Part shown: positions 10,771-19,819 of the stretch, piece by piece
Numbering within the stretch: position 1 is the stretch's first letter
How the letters are laid out: each line of letters begins with the position of its first letter
Source of the DNA: Sphaerisporangium fuscum
GTDB lineage: Bacteria; Actinomycetota; Actinomycetes; Streptosporangiales; Streptosporangiaceae
Assembly: GCF_018531465.1 (NCBI RefSeq)
Contig: NZ_JAHDTF010000043.1
Coordinates: 20,299 to 84,298 of the forward strand
DNA length: 64,000 nt
Reading direction: 5' to 3'
Notes under the pieces: generated by a model
The model's input: only the letters and a program-made list of their open reading frames with translations
The model's database searches: none
Told to the model about the DNA's origin: nothing
Program-made: the position numbers and the translations under genes

Positions 10771-12584
10771 TCGCTCACTCCCAGGTCGTCGAAGGTCGTG
10801 CGCAGCACCTCGAGGGCGTCGCATCCGGCGTAGAGGTTGGCGTCCACGCCATCATGGTCCCCCTTCCCCGCCAGCCAGATCCTTCTCGCCCCGGCCCGGC
10901 GCAGCTCGGCCGCGACGGCCGCGGCGTGCTCGCCGTACAGCTTGTCACTGGAGCACAGGCAGGCCACGGTGGTGCCGCCGCGGCGGAAGGCGGCGGCGAT
11001 CTCGGCCGGGTCCGTCGAGGGCCCGCTGGTGACGGTGGCGATGCCGCCCGCCTGGAAGAGGTTGGCGGCGAACGAGGCCCGCGCGGTGTGCGCGGCCACC
11101 GGTCCGATCGTCGCGAGGAAGACCTCCGGGCGCGGCTCGGCGCGGTCGGCGCGGTCGCGCAGGGCCTCGAACTCCTGGGCGTAGTGGACGCGGGGCAGGC
11201 CGCCGCCGGGTGGCTCGGGGGCGGGCTCGCGGGCGGGGCGGCGCTCGTCGAGGTGCGGGAACTCGCTGACCCCGGTGATCGGATCCTTGCGGCGGGCGAC
11301 GGCGCGGGCCCGGCGCGACCAGGTGGCCGAGAGCCGCTGGGGGATCAGCCGGTCGAGGGCCGCCTCGACGCCGCCCGCGCGCTCGATCTCCTGGAACCAC
11401 TCCCAGGCCTTCTCGGCGAGTTCGGCGGTGAGCCGCTCGACGTACCACGAGCCGCCCGCCGGATCGGCGACCCTGGCGACGCCGGCCTCCTCCACCAGCA
11501 GGCTGTGGGTGTTGCGGGCGATGCGCCGGGCGAAGGCGTCGGGCAGGCCGAGCCGGGCGTCGAACGGCTGGACGGTGACGGCCTCGGCGCCGCCGACGCC
11601 CGCGCCGAAGCAGGCGAGCGTGGTGCGCAGCATGTTCACCCAGGGGTCGCGGCCGGTCATCATCGCCGAGGAGGTGACCGCGTGCTGGGTCTGGCCTCCG
11701 CTGCCAGGCGCACCGCAGGCCTCGGCGACGCGGGCCCACAGCAGCCGCGCGGCGCGGAACTTCGCGATCGTGAGGAACTGGTCGGCCGTGGCGGCGTAGC
11801 GGAACTCCAGCTGGCCGAAGGCGTCCTCCAGCGGCAGGCCGGCGTCGGTGAGGGCCCGCAGGTAGGCGACCCCGGTGGCCAGGGAGCAGCCGAGCTCCTC
11901 GGCCTCGCCGCCGCCCGCGTCGTGGTACGGCGTGGCGTCCACGGTGATCGCCCGCAGCGAGGGGACCTCCAGGGCGCGCCGGGCCAGGCCGGCGACCGTG
12001 GACGGCGGGAGCACGACGCCCGTCCTCGCCCGCAGGCCGATCGGGTCGGCGCCGAGGTTGCCGCCCGCCGGCGCGACGCCTCGCTCCTCGGCGAGCCGCA
12101 GGAAGGCGTCGGCGGCCTCGGCGGTGCGCGCCCCGGCGTCGAGGACGACGGGGGCGAGGTCGAGGTAGACGCCGTCGAGCACCCGGGGCAGGGCGGCGGG
12201 GTCGAGCCCGCCGTCGCCGAGGACCAGCCACAGGGAGGTGACGCCGTTCTCCAGGTCGGCGAGCACGGCCTCGCGGAACACCTCGGGGTCGGGGTGGGCG
12301 TGCCGCTGGCGGACGTCCCAGCCGGACGGCACGGACCCGGCGGGGCGGGCGCCGCGGGTGTAGGGCGCGAAGCCGGGCAGGCCGGGATCGCCGGGCAGGT
12401 CGGCGGCGTCGTACAGCGGCGCGACGGGCACGCCGTCGTGGGTGGTGAAGGCCAGCGCCTCTTCGGGGGAGTCGACGTCGGCGCCCGACCTGCGCAGCAC
12501 GCCCACGGCGAGTCGCCGCCAGTCTTCCCGCGTGACCGGCGGGAAGTCGGCGGCGGTCTGGAGTTCCTCAGGCTGCACGGTCAT
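10767..12584 (-). CDS. mutA: Methylmalonyl-CoA mutase small (beta) subunit
   Basis: A 605-residue protein starting MTVQPEELQTAADFPPVTREDWRR. It resembles MutB over the barrel (GLPGFAPYTRGARP, FRYAATADQFLTIAKFRAARLLWARV, RIARNTHSLLVEEAG, DPAGGSWYVERLT). In the C-terminal domain the cobalamin D-x-H-x-x-G is replaced by ATIGPVAAHTARASFAANL, as expected for the non-catalytic subunit. It heterodimerises with MutB, whose gene starts four bases before this one stops. The promoter should lie just upstream in the 12585-12693 gap; no clear Shine-Dalgarno precedes the ATG. This gene leads the three-gene operon. Confidence 0.95.
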
Positions 12585-12693
12585 GTCCCGGATGGTAGGC
12601 GCTGCCGTACCAGAACAATACTTCGGGGCCCCCGAACGCCCCGGCGCGCCCGTGCTTGATCGCCTCGCTGCGCTCGGCGGCGAGGAGCGCGGG

Positions 12694-13473
12694 TCAGGTG
12701 ATGGGGGCCTCGAAGGAGGCGTTCCAGGTCGCCTTGTCGACGACGCCGTCGTCCTTGAGGTTCTCCTGCTGCTGGAAGCCGACGCAGACGTCACGGGACT
12801 GCGGCCCGTAGGCGCCGTCGACGTCGAGGGTCCAGCCGCGCTTCTCCATCTGCGCCTGCCAGGTGCGCACGTCGTCGCCGCGCATGATCGGCGGGTACTT
12901 CAGCGCCCGGCCGGGCCACTGGGGGTGGGTGGACGGCGGCCCGGGCGGCGTCGGCTGCCGGTCGCCGGGGCGCGGGGCGCCCTTCTTCACCCAGGCGTAC
13001 AGGGCGTCGCCGGGGCAGTCGGTGGAGTACCCGTCGCGGTGGCCCTTGATCTCCTTGCCCGCTCCGCCGTGCTCGCGCAGGTAGTCGACGGCGTCGAGGA
13101 TGCCGTGGAGCATGGCGTCCGGCGGCTGGACCAGGCCGGAGTTGCCGACCAGGCCGAGCACGGCGTAGTGGCCGGAGTTCAGGCCGGGGCCGTTGGCGGC
13201 GGGCAGGTGGCCGGGGCCGCGCCCGACGAAGACCTTGCGGTGCGGGCAGGCGATCATCGAGTAGCCGATGTCCAGCCAGCCGTTTCCATCCATGTGGTAG
13301 TTCTGGATGGATTTCACCATCGCGACGCACTTGGTGTGGTCGTTCACGATCGCCGGCTCGACCCGGCCGCCCGTGTAGTGCACCTTCACGCCCTTCGTGG
13401 AGGTGAGCGTCGAATAGGAGCCGCGCGGGGCACGGGCGCCCCACTCTTTGCGCGACACGAGGTCGATGGCCAC
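12694..13473 (-). CDS. N-acetylmuramoyl-L-alanine amidase with peptidoglycan-binding domain
   Basis: Read from the GTG at 13473, which has a GGAGA ribosome site five bases upstream, the protein is 259 residues; the frame extends 25 codons further up without better support. Residues about 5-165 form an amidase_2/PGRP domain: LVSRKEWGARAPRG, KVHYTGG (zinc His), GHRDGYSTDCPGD (zinc His and Cys). A C-terminal peptidoglycan-binding module follows after a proline-rich linker: VRTWQAQMEKRGWTLDVDGAYGPQSRDVCVGFQ. It should cleave the amide bond between MurNAc and the stem peptide. No signal peptide is visible, which is common for this actinobacterial subfamily. It is divergent from the AAA ATPase gene. 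Confidence 0.9.
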   Translation of the reverse strand: MAIDLVSRKEWGARAPRGSYSTLTSTKGVKVHYTGGRVEPAIVNDHTKCVAMVKSIQNYHMDGNGWLDIGYSMIACPHRKVFVGRGPGHLPAANGPGLNSGHYAVLGLVGNSGLVQPPDAMLHGILDAVDYLREHGGAGKEIKGHRDGYSTDCPGDALYAWVKKGAPRPGDRQPTPPGPPSTHPQWPGRALKYPPIMRGDDVRTWQAQMEKRGWTLDVDGAYGPQSRDVCVGFQQQENLKDDGVVDKATWNASFEAPIT

Positions 13474-13730
13474 GAACTTCTCCAAGGGGGAACGAACATT
13501 CCGGACGACGACCCACTGTCCCCGCACCGGGTCTCCAAACCGGCCCATTGCGGATCGCAGCGGATCGAATCCGCTTGGCTAACCCTAACCGGGGATTCAT
13601 CCCGCATCAGGCGGTTTGCGGATGTGCGTTCCCTGAACAACAGCTGAAGACCGGCTCTATACCCTGATTTGCGCGGTCAGCGGGGGAAAACCCTTGGACG
13701 GCACCCCGCTCCGGACTGAATCATGAATAT

Positions 13731-14837
13731 ATGTCTGTTGTGGAGGAGGTACGTTTCCCCGCCGCCGAGGCTCTCCCGATGAAGGTGTGGCTCGACGACG
13801 GCGACTCACCGATCGATGTCATCGACGCGCTCGCGCTGTCCCCGTTCGCCCTGGGGAACCAGCCGTGGGCCCGTTCCGCCGACCTGGAAAGGGTGCGTCC
13901 CGACGCGCCGCTGATGCCGGCCAAGGCCCGGCTGACCCGCTCGGCCAAGGAGGAGGACGGCCGCGAGTCGCGGCTGGCCTGCGGCGACGGGTGGACCCTG
14001 CGGGTGGTCAGGTACCGCAACCGCTCGGCGACGCTCACCGTGACCGCCGTCAGCGACGAGCTCGCGCGCTCGGTGCTGGAGGAGGCGGTCAAGGACGCCG
14101 TCGAACGGCCGCAGGAGGACGGCCAGGTCGAGATGGGCTTCTGGTGGACGGGCGGCCACGGCCCCCGCCGCAACCAGCGCCCGATCACCGCGCCCCGCTG
14201 GGAGGCGATCCGCGCCAACTACACGCGGCGGGCGGGCGAGTCGCTGGGACGGCTGATGGCGATGACGCCGTCGGAGGTCAACGGGCGGCTGATCCTCCTG
14301 CACGGCCCGCCGGGCACCGGCAAGACCACGGCGCTGCGCGCCCTGGCCCGCGAGTGGGCCGAGTGGTGCCAGGTCGACTGCGTGCTCGACCCCGAGAAGC
14401 TGTTCGGCAGCCCCGGTTACCTGATGGAGGTCGCGGTCGGCTACGACGAAGGCGAGGAGCGGCGCCGCTGGCGGCTGCTGGTCCTGGAGGACTGCGACGA
14501 GCTGATCCGCGCCGAGGCCAAGGACGCCACCGGCCAGGGGCTGTCGCGGCTGCTCAACCTGACCGACGGGCTGCTCGGCCAGGGCAGGGACGTCCTGGTG
14601 GCGGTGACCACCAACGAGGACCTCGCCCGGCTGCACCCGGCCGTCGTCCGTCCGGGCCGCTGCCTGGCCCAGGTGGAGGCGGGCCGGCTGTCGCGGGAGG
14701 AGGCGGCGGCGTGGCTCGGCTCGCCGGACGGCCTCGGCCCCGCGGGGGCGACGCTGGCCGAGCTGTTCGCCCTGCGCGCCGGGCGCACCGACGTCGTCCC
14801 GCCCGCGCCGGCCGAGACGACCGGCCTCTACCTCTGA
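13731..14837 (+). CDS. DUF5925 / AAA-type ATPase
   Basis: A 368-residue protein. Residues about 10-165 form an uncharacterised N-terminal domain I know as DUF5925 (VWLDDGDSPIDVIDALALSPFALGNQPWA). The C-terminal half is a AAA core: Walker A HGPPGTGKTTAL near 192-199, Walker B LLVLEDCDELI near 250, VAVTTNEDLARLHPAVVRPGRC giving sensor 1 and the arginine-finger region. AAA enzymes remodel protein complexes using ATP; no partner is known for this actinobacterial family. It precedes the lanthipeptide locus in the same direction but is separated by 332 bases, so a link is not shown. No strong ribosome site precedes the ATG. Confidence 0.85.
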   Translation: MSVVEEVRFPAAEALPMKVWLDDGDSPIDVIDALALSPFALGNQPWARSADLERVRPDAPLMPAKARLTRSAKEEDGRESRLACGDGWTLRVVRYRNRSATLTVTAVSDELARSVLEEAVKDAVERPQEDGQVEMGFWWTGGHGPRRNQRPITAPRWEAIRANYTRRAGESLGRLMAMTPSEVNGRLILLHGPPGTGKTTALRALAREWAEWCQVDCVLDPEKLFGSPGYLMEVAVGYDEGEERRRWRLLVLEDCDELIRAEAKDATGQGLSRLLNLTDGLLGQGRDVLVAVTTNEDLARLHPAVVRPGRCLAQVEAGRLSREEAAAWLGSPDGLGPAGATLAELFALRAGRTDVVPPAPAETTGLYL

Positions 14838-15169
14838 CGGTCGCGGTCCGCGGACGGCTCCCTCGCCGTCCGCGGACCGCCCGTCCGCCGTCACGGGACG
14901 TGACGGCGCCGGACGATCTTCGGCGACGTCCCGGAATCTCACAAATACGGTACGTAAACCTGGCTGTGCCCGCACACGTAAACGCGCCCGTCAAGGCGGG
15001 CACGGACGCAATCATCCTCACTATCCGTGAAGTCGTGATGGCGATTAGAAATATCGGGCGACCGCTTCCTATGGCTGAATCCGCGACGTAAGATCCCGAT
15101 GAGGTTTAACAGGGAGTGCCCCGCGCGCCCCGCGTATGCCATGGCATTCCCTCTATTTCGGGAGGTTTA
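14838..15169 (+). promoter_or_regulatory. Leader and probable promoter region of the lanthipeptide precursor gene
   Basis: No gene is visible in this 332-base gap. It is richer in A and T than its surroundings, especially 14940-15110. A TAAGAT -10-like hexamer at 15089-15094, with a weak TTCCTA -35 17 bases upstream, could start transcription about 75 bases before the precursor ATG. A good GGGAGG ribosome site lies at 15160-15165. The hexamers are a guess; the ribosome site is clear. Confidence 0.4.
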
Positions 15170-15346
15170 ATGAGCAACGCTTTCCTGCTGGACGACGCCA
15201 CGACCGACATCGAGAACCTGGACCTCGACCTGCAGGTCTCCTTCGACGCGCAAATGGCCGACGTGAACGGCTTCGACATGCTCGGTTCGCGTACCTCTCC
15301 GAACCGGACCTACAACCACCAGTCGATGTGCCCGACCTGCTGCTGA
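15170..15346 (+). CDS. lanA: Class I lanthipeptide precursor peptide (LanA)
   Basis: A 58-residue peptide read from the ATG at 15170, which has GGGAGG five bases upstream; a GTG-type extension back to 15116 lacks a ribosome site. Residues 1-39 look like an acidic leader with NLDLDLQV at 16-23. This resembles the LDLDL/LDLE leader motif of Microbispora and Planomonospora lantibiotics (from memory) and plays the role of the FNLD recognition box. The C-terminal part (about 40-58) carries Ser40, Thr42, Ser43, Thr47, Ser52 and Thr56 and three cysteines (54, 57, 58), ending MCPTCC, so up to three lanthionine rings are possible. It directly precedes lanB and lanC. The cleavage site cannot be fixed; no Pro-Arg or Gly-Gly site is obvious. 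Confidence 0.85.
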   Translation: MSNAFLLDDATTDIENLDLDLQVSFDAQMADVNGFDMLGSRTSPNRTYNHQSMCPTCC

Positions 15347-15366
15347 ACCAGCGCTGACGGGTCAAG

Positions 15367-15400
15367 GGAGGGCGCCGCTCCTCGGCGCCCTCCGCCTTTT
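15367..15400 (+). terminator. Hairpin attenuator between precursor and LanB genes
   Basis: GGAGGGCGCC (15367-15376) and GGCGCCCTCC (15384-15393) form a perfect 10-bp stem with a 7-base loop, followed by GCCTTTT. It lies 20 bases after the precursor stop. Partial read-through would give much more precursor than modification enzyme mRNA, the usual arrangement in lantibiotic operons. Confidence 0.8.
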
Positions 15401-15443
15401 CCCGACCATATGAATTCGGTGGCGAGCGCGAGGGAACCGGTTT

Positions 15444-18400
15444 TTGCGAGACGACCTTTTCGAGACGGCCGACGCGATCCTCGTCCGGATGGGCACCGTT
15501 CCCCGGGATGGCGTGAAGCACGACGGTGCCGCCGATCCGCATTCTGTGATTCGACAGGTACAGGCCGATCCCCTGCTTCGCGAGGCGATCCGGGTGGCGA
15601 GCGGAAGCCTGTCGGGATTCCTCGACAAATTCGCGGACGGCACTGCGGGGAACAGCGAGAAAAAGCTGCTGCGGGCGGCGATTTCCGCGACCCGGTACCG
15701 GCTGCGCATGGGCGGCCGGCCGACCCCCTTCGGCCTTTTCGCCGGCGTCGCCGCGGCCCGGTTCGGACCCGAGGCCCGGGCCGAGGTGCGCGGGCCCGGC
15801 GAGAAGTCGGTCCGCCTCGACGGCGACTGGCTGCTCGGCCGCGTCCGCGCCTGGCTCGAACTGCCCGCCGTACGTCGGCGCGTGCACGTCATGGTCAACG
15901 ACCTGTGCTTCCCGCGCGACGGCCGCCTGTTCATCCGGCAGGCCGACGGCGAGATCTCGATCCGTGACACGCCGGTGGTCGCCTGGATCCGCGAGACCGC
16001 CGCCTCCCCCGTCCCGTACCCCCGCCTGCTGCGGGACGCCGCCGGGCGCTTCCCGGACGTCCCGGAGGACAGGATCGACGGCGTGCTGGCGCAGCTGATC
16101 CGGCACGGGTTCCTGGTCACCTCGATCACGCCTCACCTGTTCGACGCCCACCTGCTCGACCGTCTGGAAGCGGCGCTGGGTGAGGTGCCGGGCGCCGTCG
16201 ACGACCTGCGCGGCATCCGTTCCGCGCTGGACGCCTACCGCGCCACCGAACCGGGCAAGGGCGAGGACGAATGGCTCCGCCTGGTGCGCCGCCTCGACCC
16301 GGCCGGCACCGCGCCCCACCCTCCGGTGCACGTCGACCTGGCCATGGACGCCACCGTCGTGCTGCCCCGGCAGGTGGCCGACGAGGCGCGCCGCTACGCG
16401 CACGCCATGTGGGCCATCTCCCCCGAGTGGGTCACCCACGGCCACATGCGCGAGTACTGGGACCGCTTCGTGGAGCGGTACGGGGTGGGCGACGCGGTGC
16501 CGCTCGCCGAGCTGGTCGACCCGCACCGCGGGCTGGGCCTTCCCGCGAGCTACCTGACCCCGCCCTCCGCGCACGCGCCCGCGCCCACCGGCGCGGAGAC
16601 CGAGCAGGGCCGGGAGCGGCGCGCCCTGATCGCCGAACTGGTGCAGGAGGCCCTGCTCGGCGAGCGCCGTGAGCTGGTGCTGACCGAGGCCGACATCGAC
16701 CGGCTCTCCTGCGCCTCCCCCGCCGACCCGCCCCGCACGCTGGAGCTGTGCTTCCAGCTCCTCGCCGACAGCGTCGCCGACCTGAACCGGGGCGAGTTCC
16801 GCCTGCTGTCCGCCCTGCACGCCGGCTCGTGGATGGCCGGGGCGACGGCGGGCCGGTTCGCCGCGCTGACCGGCATGAGCGGCGACCTGTCCCGGATCAT
16901 GGCGAGCGGCGCCGGGGAGGCCATGGCCGCCCAGGTCTCCTTCCGGCCGCTCAGCGACCGGGGCGCCAACCTCGTGCAGGTGCCGCGGCTGCTGCCGTAC
17001 GAGATCCCCGTGGGCGTCTTCGCCGACCGGGAGGACCCGCATGTCCTGGACTGGCGGGAGCTGCTGGCCACCGCGACCCCCACGGGGTTCCAGCTCGTGT
17101 GGGGACGGGACGGCCGGCAGGTGATCCCGGTGGTCCCCCACATGCTGGCCCTGGATCGCGAGGCGCCCGCCATCGTGCGGCTGCTGGTGGACATGGCCCT
17201 CGGCGCGCCCAAGACGCTGACCGGCTGGGACTGGGCCGGCCTGGCCTCCATGCCCTTCCTCCCCCGGCTCTCCTTCGGCAGGGTGGTGGCGGCTCCGCAG
17301 CGCTGGAAGCCGGACCGGCGCGTGCGCGAGGCCGCCGCCGACCCCGCCGCGTGGGCCTCCGCGCTCGCCCGGTGGCGCGACCGCTACCAGGTGCCCGACC
17401 GGGTGCAGATCGTCCAGCAGGACCGCGTGTACGGCATCGACCTGAGGGACGACTGGCACCAGAGGCTGCTGCGGCACGAGCTCACCAAGGGACGGCTCCT
17501 GCTGGTGGAGGACGTGACGGCCGGCGGGCGCGGGCTCGGCTGGGCGGGCGGCCACAGCACCGAGGTGGTCGTGCCCATGACCCGCCGGGACGGCGTCGCC
17601 GCCGCCCGGCGGCCGTCGGTACGACTGCGGCCCCGTGAGGAGTACCAGGCGCACCTGCCCGGCGAGGAATGGCTCTACGCCAAGCTGTACGCGGTGCCCG
17701 AGGCCCAGGACCCGCTGCTGCGCGACCACCTTCCCCAGCTGCTGCGCGAGATCGACGGTTCGGTCGACCGGTGGTTCTTCATCCGCTACCTCGACCCGGA
17801 CCCGCACATCCGGCTGCGCCTGCACGGCGACCCCGAGGCCCTGCGCGCGACGGTGCTGCCCGCGCTGGCCCGGCACTGCAGGGCCTGGCAGCGGGCCGGG
17901 GCGATGCGCGCGCTGACCCTGGACACCTACGAGCCGGAGACCGGCCGGTACGGCGGCCCCGCCGCGCTGCCGCACGCCGAGCGGCTGTTCTGCCTGGACA
18001 GCCAGTCGGTGATCGCCCAGCTGCGGGCCCGCGCCCGCGGCGGCCCGGCGATCCCGGACGAGGTGCTCACCGCGGCCGGCCACGCGATCCTGCTGGAGTC
18101 CCTGGGCGACTGGGACTGGTGCGCCTGGGTCGAGCGCACCTTCCGCAAGGGGCCCGAGCACGCGACCTTCCAGCGGCACCGCGCACTCGCGACCGATCTC
18201 ATCCGTCCCGGACGGACGGCGGAGCGCGTCGCCGAACGCCTCTCCCTCCCCGGGCTCGCCCGGCTGTGGACCGGTTCGCCCGAGGCGCGCGCCTACGGGG
18301 CGATCGTCCTGCCGGACGGAGAGCCGGGGGAAGCGTCGCGCGACATCCTGCTCGCGCTGCTGCACATGCAGCACAACCGGCTGATCGGCGTCGACCGGGC

Positions 18401-18485
18401 CAAGGAGACCGCCGCCGCGGCGATCCTCCGAGGCGTCGCCCGCGCCCACACCGGACGGCTCCGGCACGGCGCCGGGCTCGGCTGA
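15444..18485 (+). CDS. lanB: Lanthipeptide dehydratase LanB (full length, class I)
   Basis: A 1013-residue protein from a TTG start preceded by GAGGGA at 8 bases; no ATG or GTG fits better. Residues about 1-650 are the glutamylation domain (SLSGFLDKFADG, ATRYRLRMGGRPTPFGLFAGVA, RLDGDWLLGRV). Residues about 735-1000 are the elimination (SpaB-C) domain with EEWLYAKLYAVPEAQDPLLRD and WFFIRYLDPDPHIRLRLHG. Class I LanB enzymes use glutamyl-tRNA to activate Ser and Thr in the precursor and then eliminate glutamate, giving Dha and Dhb. Both domains are in one chain, unlike the split enzymes of thiopeptide pathways. The substrate is presumably the 58-residue precursor upstream; LanC follows 25 bases downstream. 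Confidence 0.93.
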   Translation: MRDDLFETADAILVRMGTVPRDGVKHDGAADPHSVIRQVQADPLLREAIRVASGSLSGFLDKFADGTAGNSEKKLLRAAISATRYRLRMGGRPTPFGLFAGVAAARFGPEARAEVRGPGEKSVRLDGDWLLGRVRAWLELPAVRRRVHVMVNDLCFPRDGRLFIRQADGEISIRDTPVVAWIRETAASPVPYPRLLRDAAGRFPDVPEDRIDGVLAQLIRHGFLVTSITPHLFDAHLLDRLEAALGEVPGAVDDLRGIRSALDAYRATEPGKGEDEWLRLVRRLDPAGTAPHPPVHVDLAMDATVVLPRQVADEARRYAHAMWAISPEWVTHGHMREYWDRFVERYGVGDAVPLAELVDPHRGLGLPASYLTPPSAHAPAPTGAETEQGRERRALIAELVQEALLGERRELVLTEADIDRLSCASPADPPRTLELCFQLLADSVADLNRGEFRLLSALHAGSWMAGATAGRFAALTGMSGDLSRIMASGAGEAMAAQVSFRPLSDRGANLVQVPRLLPYEIPVGVFADREDPHVLDWRELLATATPTGFQLVWGRDGRQVIPVVPHMLALDREAPAIVRLLVDMALGAPKTLTGWDWAGLASMPFLPRLSFGRVVAAPQRWKPDRRVREAAADPAAWASALARWRDRYQVPDRVQIVQQDRVYGIDLRDDWHQRLLRHELTKGRLLLVEDVTAGGRGLGWAGGHSTEVVVPMTRRDGVAAARRPSVRLRPREEYQAHLPGEEWLYAKLYAVPEAQDPLLRDHLPQLLREIDGSVDRWFFIRYLDPDPHIRLRLHGDPEALRATVLPALARHCRAWQRAGAMRALTLDTYEPETGRYGGPAALPHAERLFCLDSQSVIAQLRARARGGPAIPDEVLTAAGHAILLESLGDWDWCAWVERTFRKGPEHATFQRHRALATDLIRPGRTAERVAERLSLPGLARLWTGSPEARAYGAIVLPDGEPGEASRDILLALLHMQHNRLIGVDRAKETAAAAILRGVARAHTGRLRHGAGLG

Positions 18486-18510
18486 CCGCGGCACCAGGCA
18501 AGGGGAGGAC

Positions 18511-19806
18511 ATGAGCAGGCAGGACCAGCGGGAGCGGGCACGCGAGGTCGTGGACCGGTTGCTGGAGCGGCTGGCCGATCCGGACGCCACCGCGGCCGCC
18601 ACCGGATTCGCCGCAGAGGTGTCCGACGACGGGCGGGCGCAGTCGCTGTGGGAGGACCTGTCGCTGGCCGACGGGTACCCCGGCGTCTCCCTGGCGTTCA
18701 GCGGCACCACCCACCGAGACAAGCGGCAGGTCGTGGCCGCCCACCGCTACCTGGCCCGCGCGACGGCCGCGGGCGAGGGGGCCGCGGGCACGGTGAGCAT
18801 CTACGGCGGCGTCGGCGCGCTGGCGTTCGCCACCCTGGTCGCCCACCGGCGGACCGGCGGGTACGTCGCGGCGCTCGGGCGGCTGGACGACTACGCCAGG
18901 CGACTGACGCGCGCGGCCCTGCCCTCGGTCACCGGCGCCCCGGTGGCGAGCAACGGCGAGTTCGAGGTGGTCCGCGGGATGAGCGGCCTGGGCCGCTACC
19001 TGCTCGCCCGCGCCGAGACCTGCGGCGCCGAGCTGGAGATGGTGCTGACCTACCTGGTGTCGATGTCGCGGGGCGACGTCGCCCACCGGGGCCTGCGGGT
19101 GCCGCACTGGTGGTCCATGGCACCGCCGCGGGCCGGCATGGAGGACAGGCTGCCCGACGGGCACCTCAACCTGGGGCTCTCGCACGGCGTCAGCGGGCCG
19201 CTGGCCCTGCTCTCCCTCGCCTGGCGGGACGGGCACGTGGTCGAGGGGCAGCGGGAGGCCATCGAGAGCATCGTCGGGCTGCTGCGGCGGTGGGCGGTGG
19301 AGGACGAGCACGGCCCGCACTGGCCCTCCCACGTGAGCATCGAGGAGTGGGCCGCCGGACGGGCCTCCCCGCGCACGCGGCAGCGCCCGTCGTGGTGCTA
19401 CGGATCGCCCGGGGTGTCCCGTGCCGTACAGCTGGCCGCGCTGGCCCTCGGGCGGGACGACTGGCACGAGCTGGCCCACGCGTCCGTGCTGGCCGTGCTC
19501 GCCACCCCGTGGGAGGAGTGGAGCGTCCCGGACGCCGGACTGTGCCACGGCTGGAGCGGGCTGCTGCACCTGGTCGGGCTGCTCAACGGGCATCTCGGCG
19601 ACGAACGGCTCGACCGGGCCCGGGACGAGCTGGCCGCGACCGTGATCACGCGCTTCCGCGAGGACCTGCCGTTCGGGTACCGCTTCGCCCAGGGCGCCGA
19701 CATGTCCGGGTTCCTGGAGGGCGCCGCCGGGGTGGCGCTGGCCCTGGACGCCTACGCCTGTGACGGGCCCACGGTCGGCTGGGACGCCGCCCTGCTCGTG
19801 TCCTGA
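18511..19806 (+). CDS. lanC: Lanthionine synthetase cyclase LanC
   Basis: A 431-residue cyclase with GGGGAGG directly before its ATG. It shows the alpha/alpha-barrel repeats of the family (YPGVSLAF, GGVGALAFAT, GMSGLGRYLL, LGLSHGVSGPLAL, SWCYGSPGVSRAV, LCHGWSGLLHL, GFLEGAAGVALAL). The zinc ligands are present: Cys296 in SWCYG, and Cys345-His346 in LCHGW, with the conserved His225 in SHGVSG. It adds precursor cysteine thiols to Dha/Dhb made by LanB, closing lanthionine rings. It ends 14 bases from the convergent MerB-like gene. No exporter, leader protease or immunity gene follows, so those functions must be encoded elsewhere or be absent. Confidence 0.93.
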   Translation: MSRQDQRERAREVVDRLLERLADPDATAAATGFAAEVSDDGRAQSLWEDLSLADGYPGVSLAFSGTTHRDKRQVVAAHRYLARATAAGEGAAGTVSIYGGVGALAFATLVAHRRTGGYVAALGRLDDYARRLTRAALPSVTGAPVASNGEFEVVRGMSGLGRYLLARAETCGAELEMVLTYLVSMSRGDVAHRGLRVPHWWSMAPPRAGMEDRLPDGHLNLGLSHGVSGPLALLSLAWRDGHVVEGQREAIESIVGLLRRWAVEDEHGPHWPSHVSIEEWAAGRASPRTRQRPSWCYGSPGVSRAVQLAALALGRDDWHELAHASVLAVLATPWEEWSVPDAGLCHGWSGLLHLVGLLNGHLGDERLDRARDELAATVITRFREDLPFGYRFAQGADMSGFLEGAAGVALALDAYACDGPTVGWDAALLVS

Positions 19807-19819
19807 CCGGCGCGCCGGG

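Noticed and set aside
15116..15169. 18-codon N-terminal extension of the lanthipeptide precursor
   Set aside because: No ribosome site before 15116, while GGGAGG sits perfectly before the ATG at 15170, which also gives a normal acidic leader.
15153..18722. 1189-codon open frame on the minus strand opposite lanB
   Set aside because: It is the mirror of the highly biased lanB codons; its translation is low-complexity (runs of Pro, Arg, Gly, His) and has no ribosome site or recognisable domain.
15170..19806. Thiopeptide cluster interpretation
   Set aside because: LanB carries both glutamylation and elimination domains in one chain and a LanC is present; no YcaO cyclodehydratase or pyridine-forming enzyme is visible.
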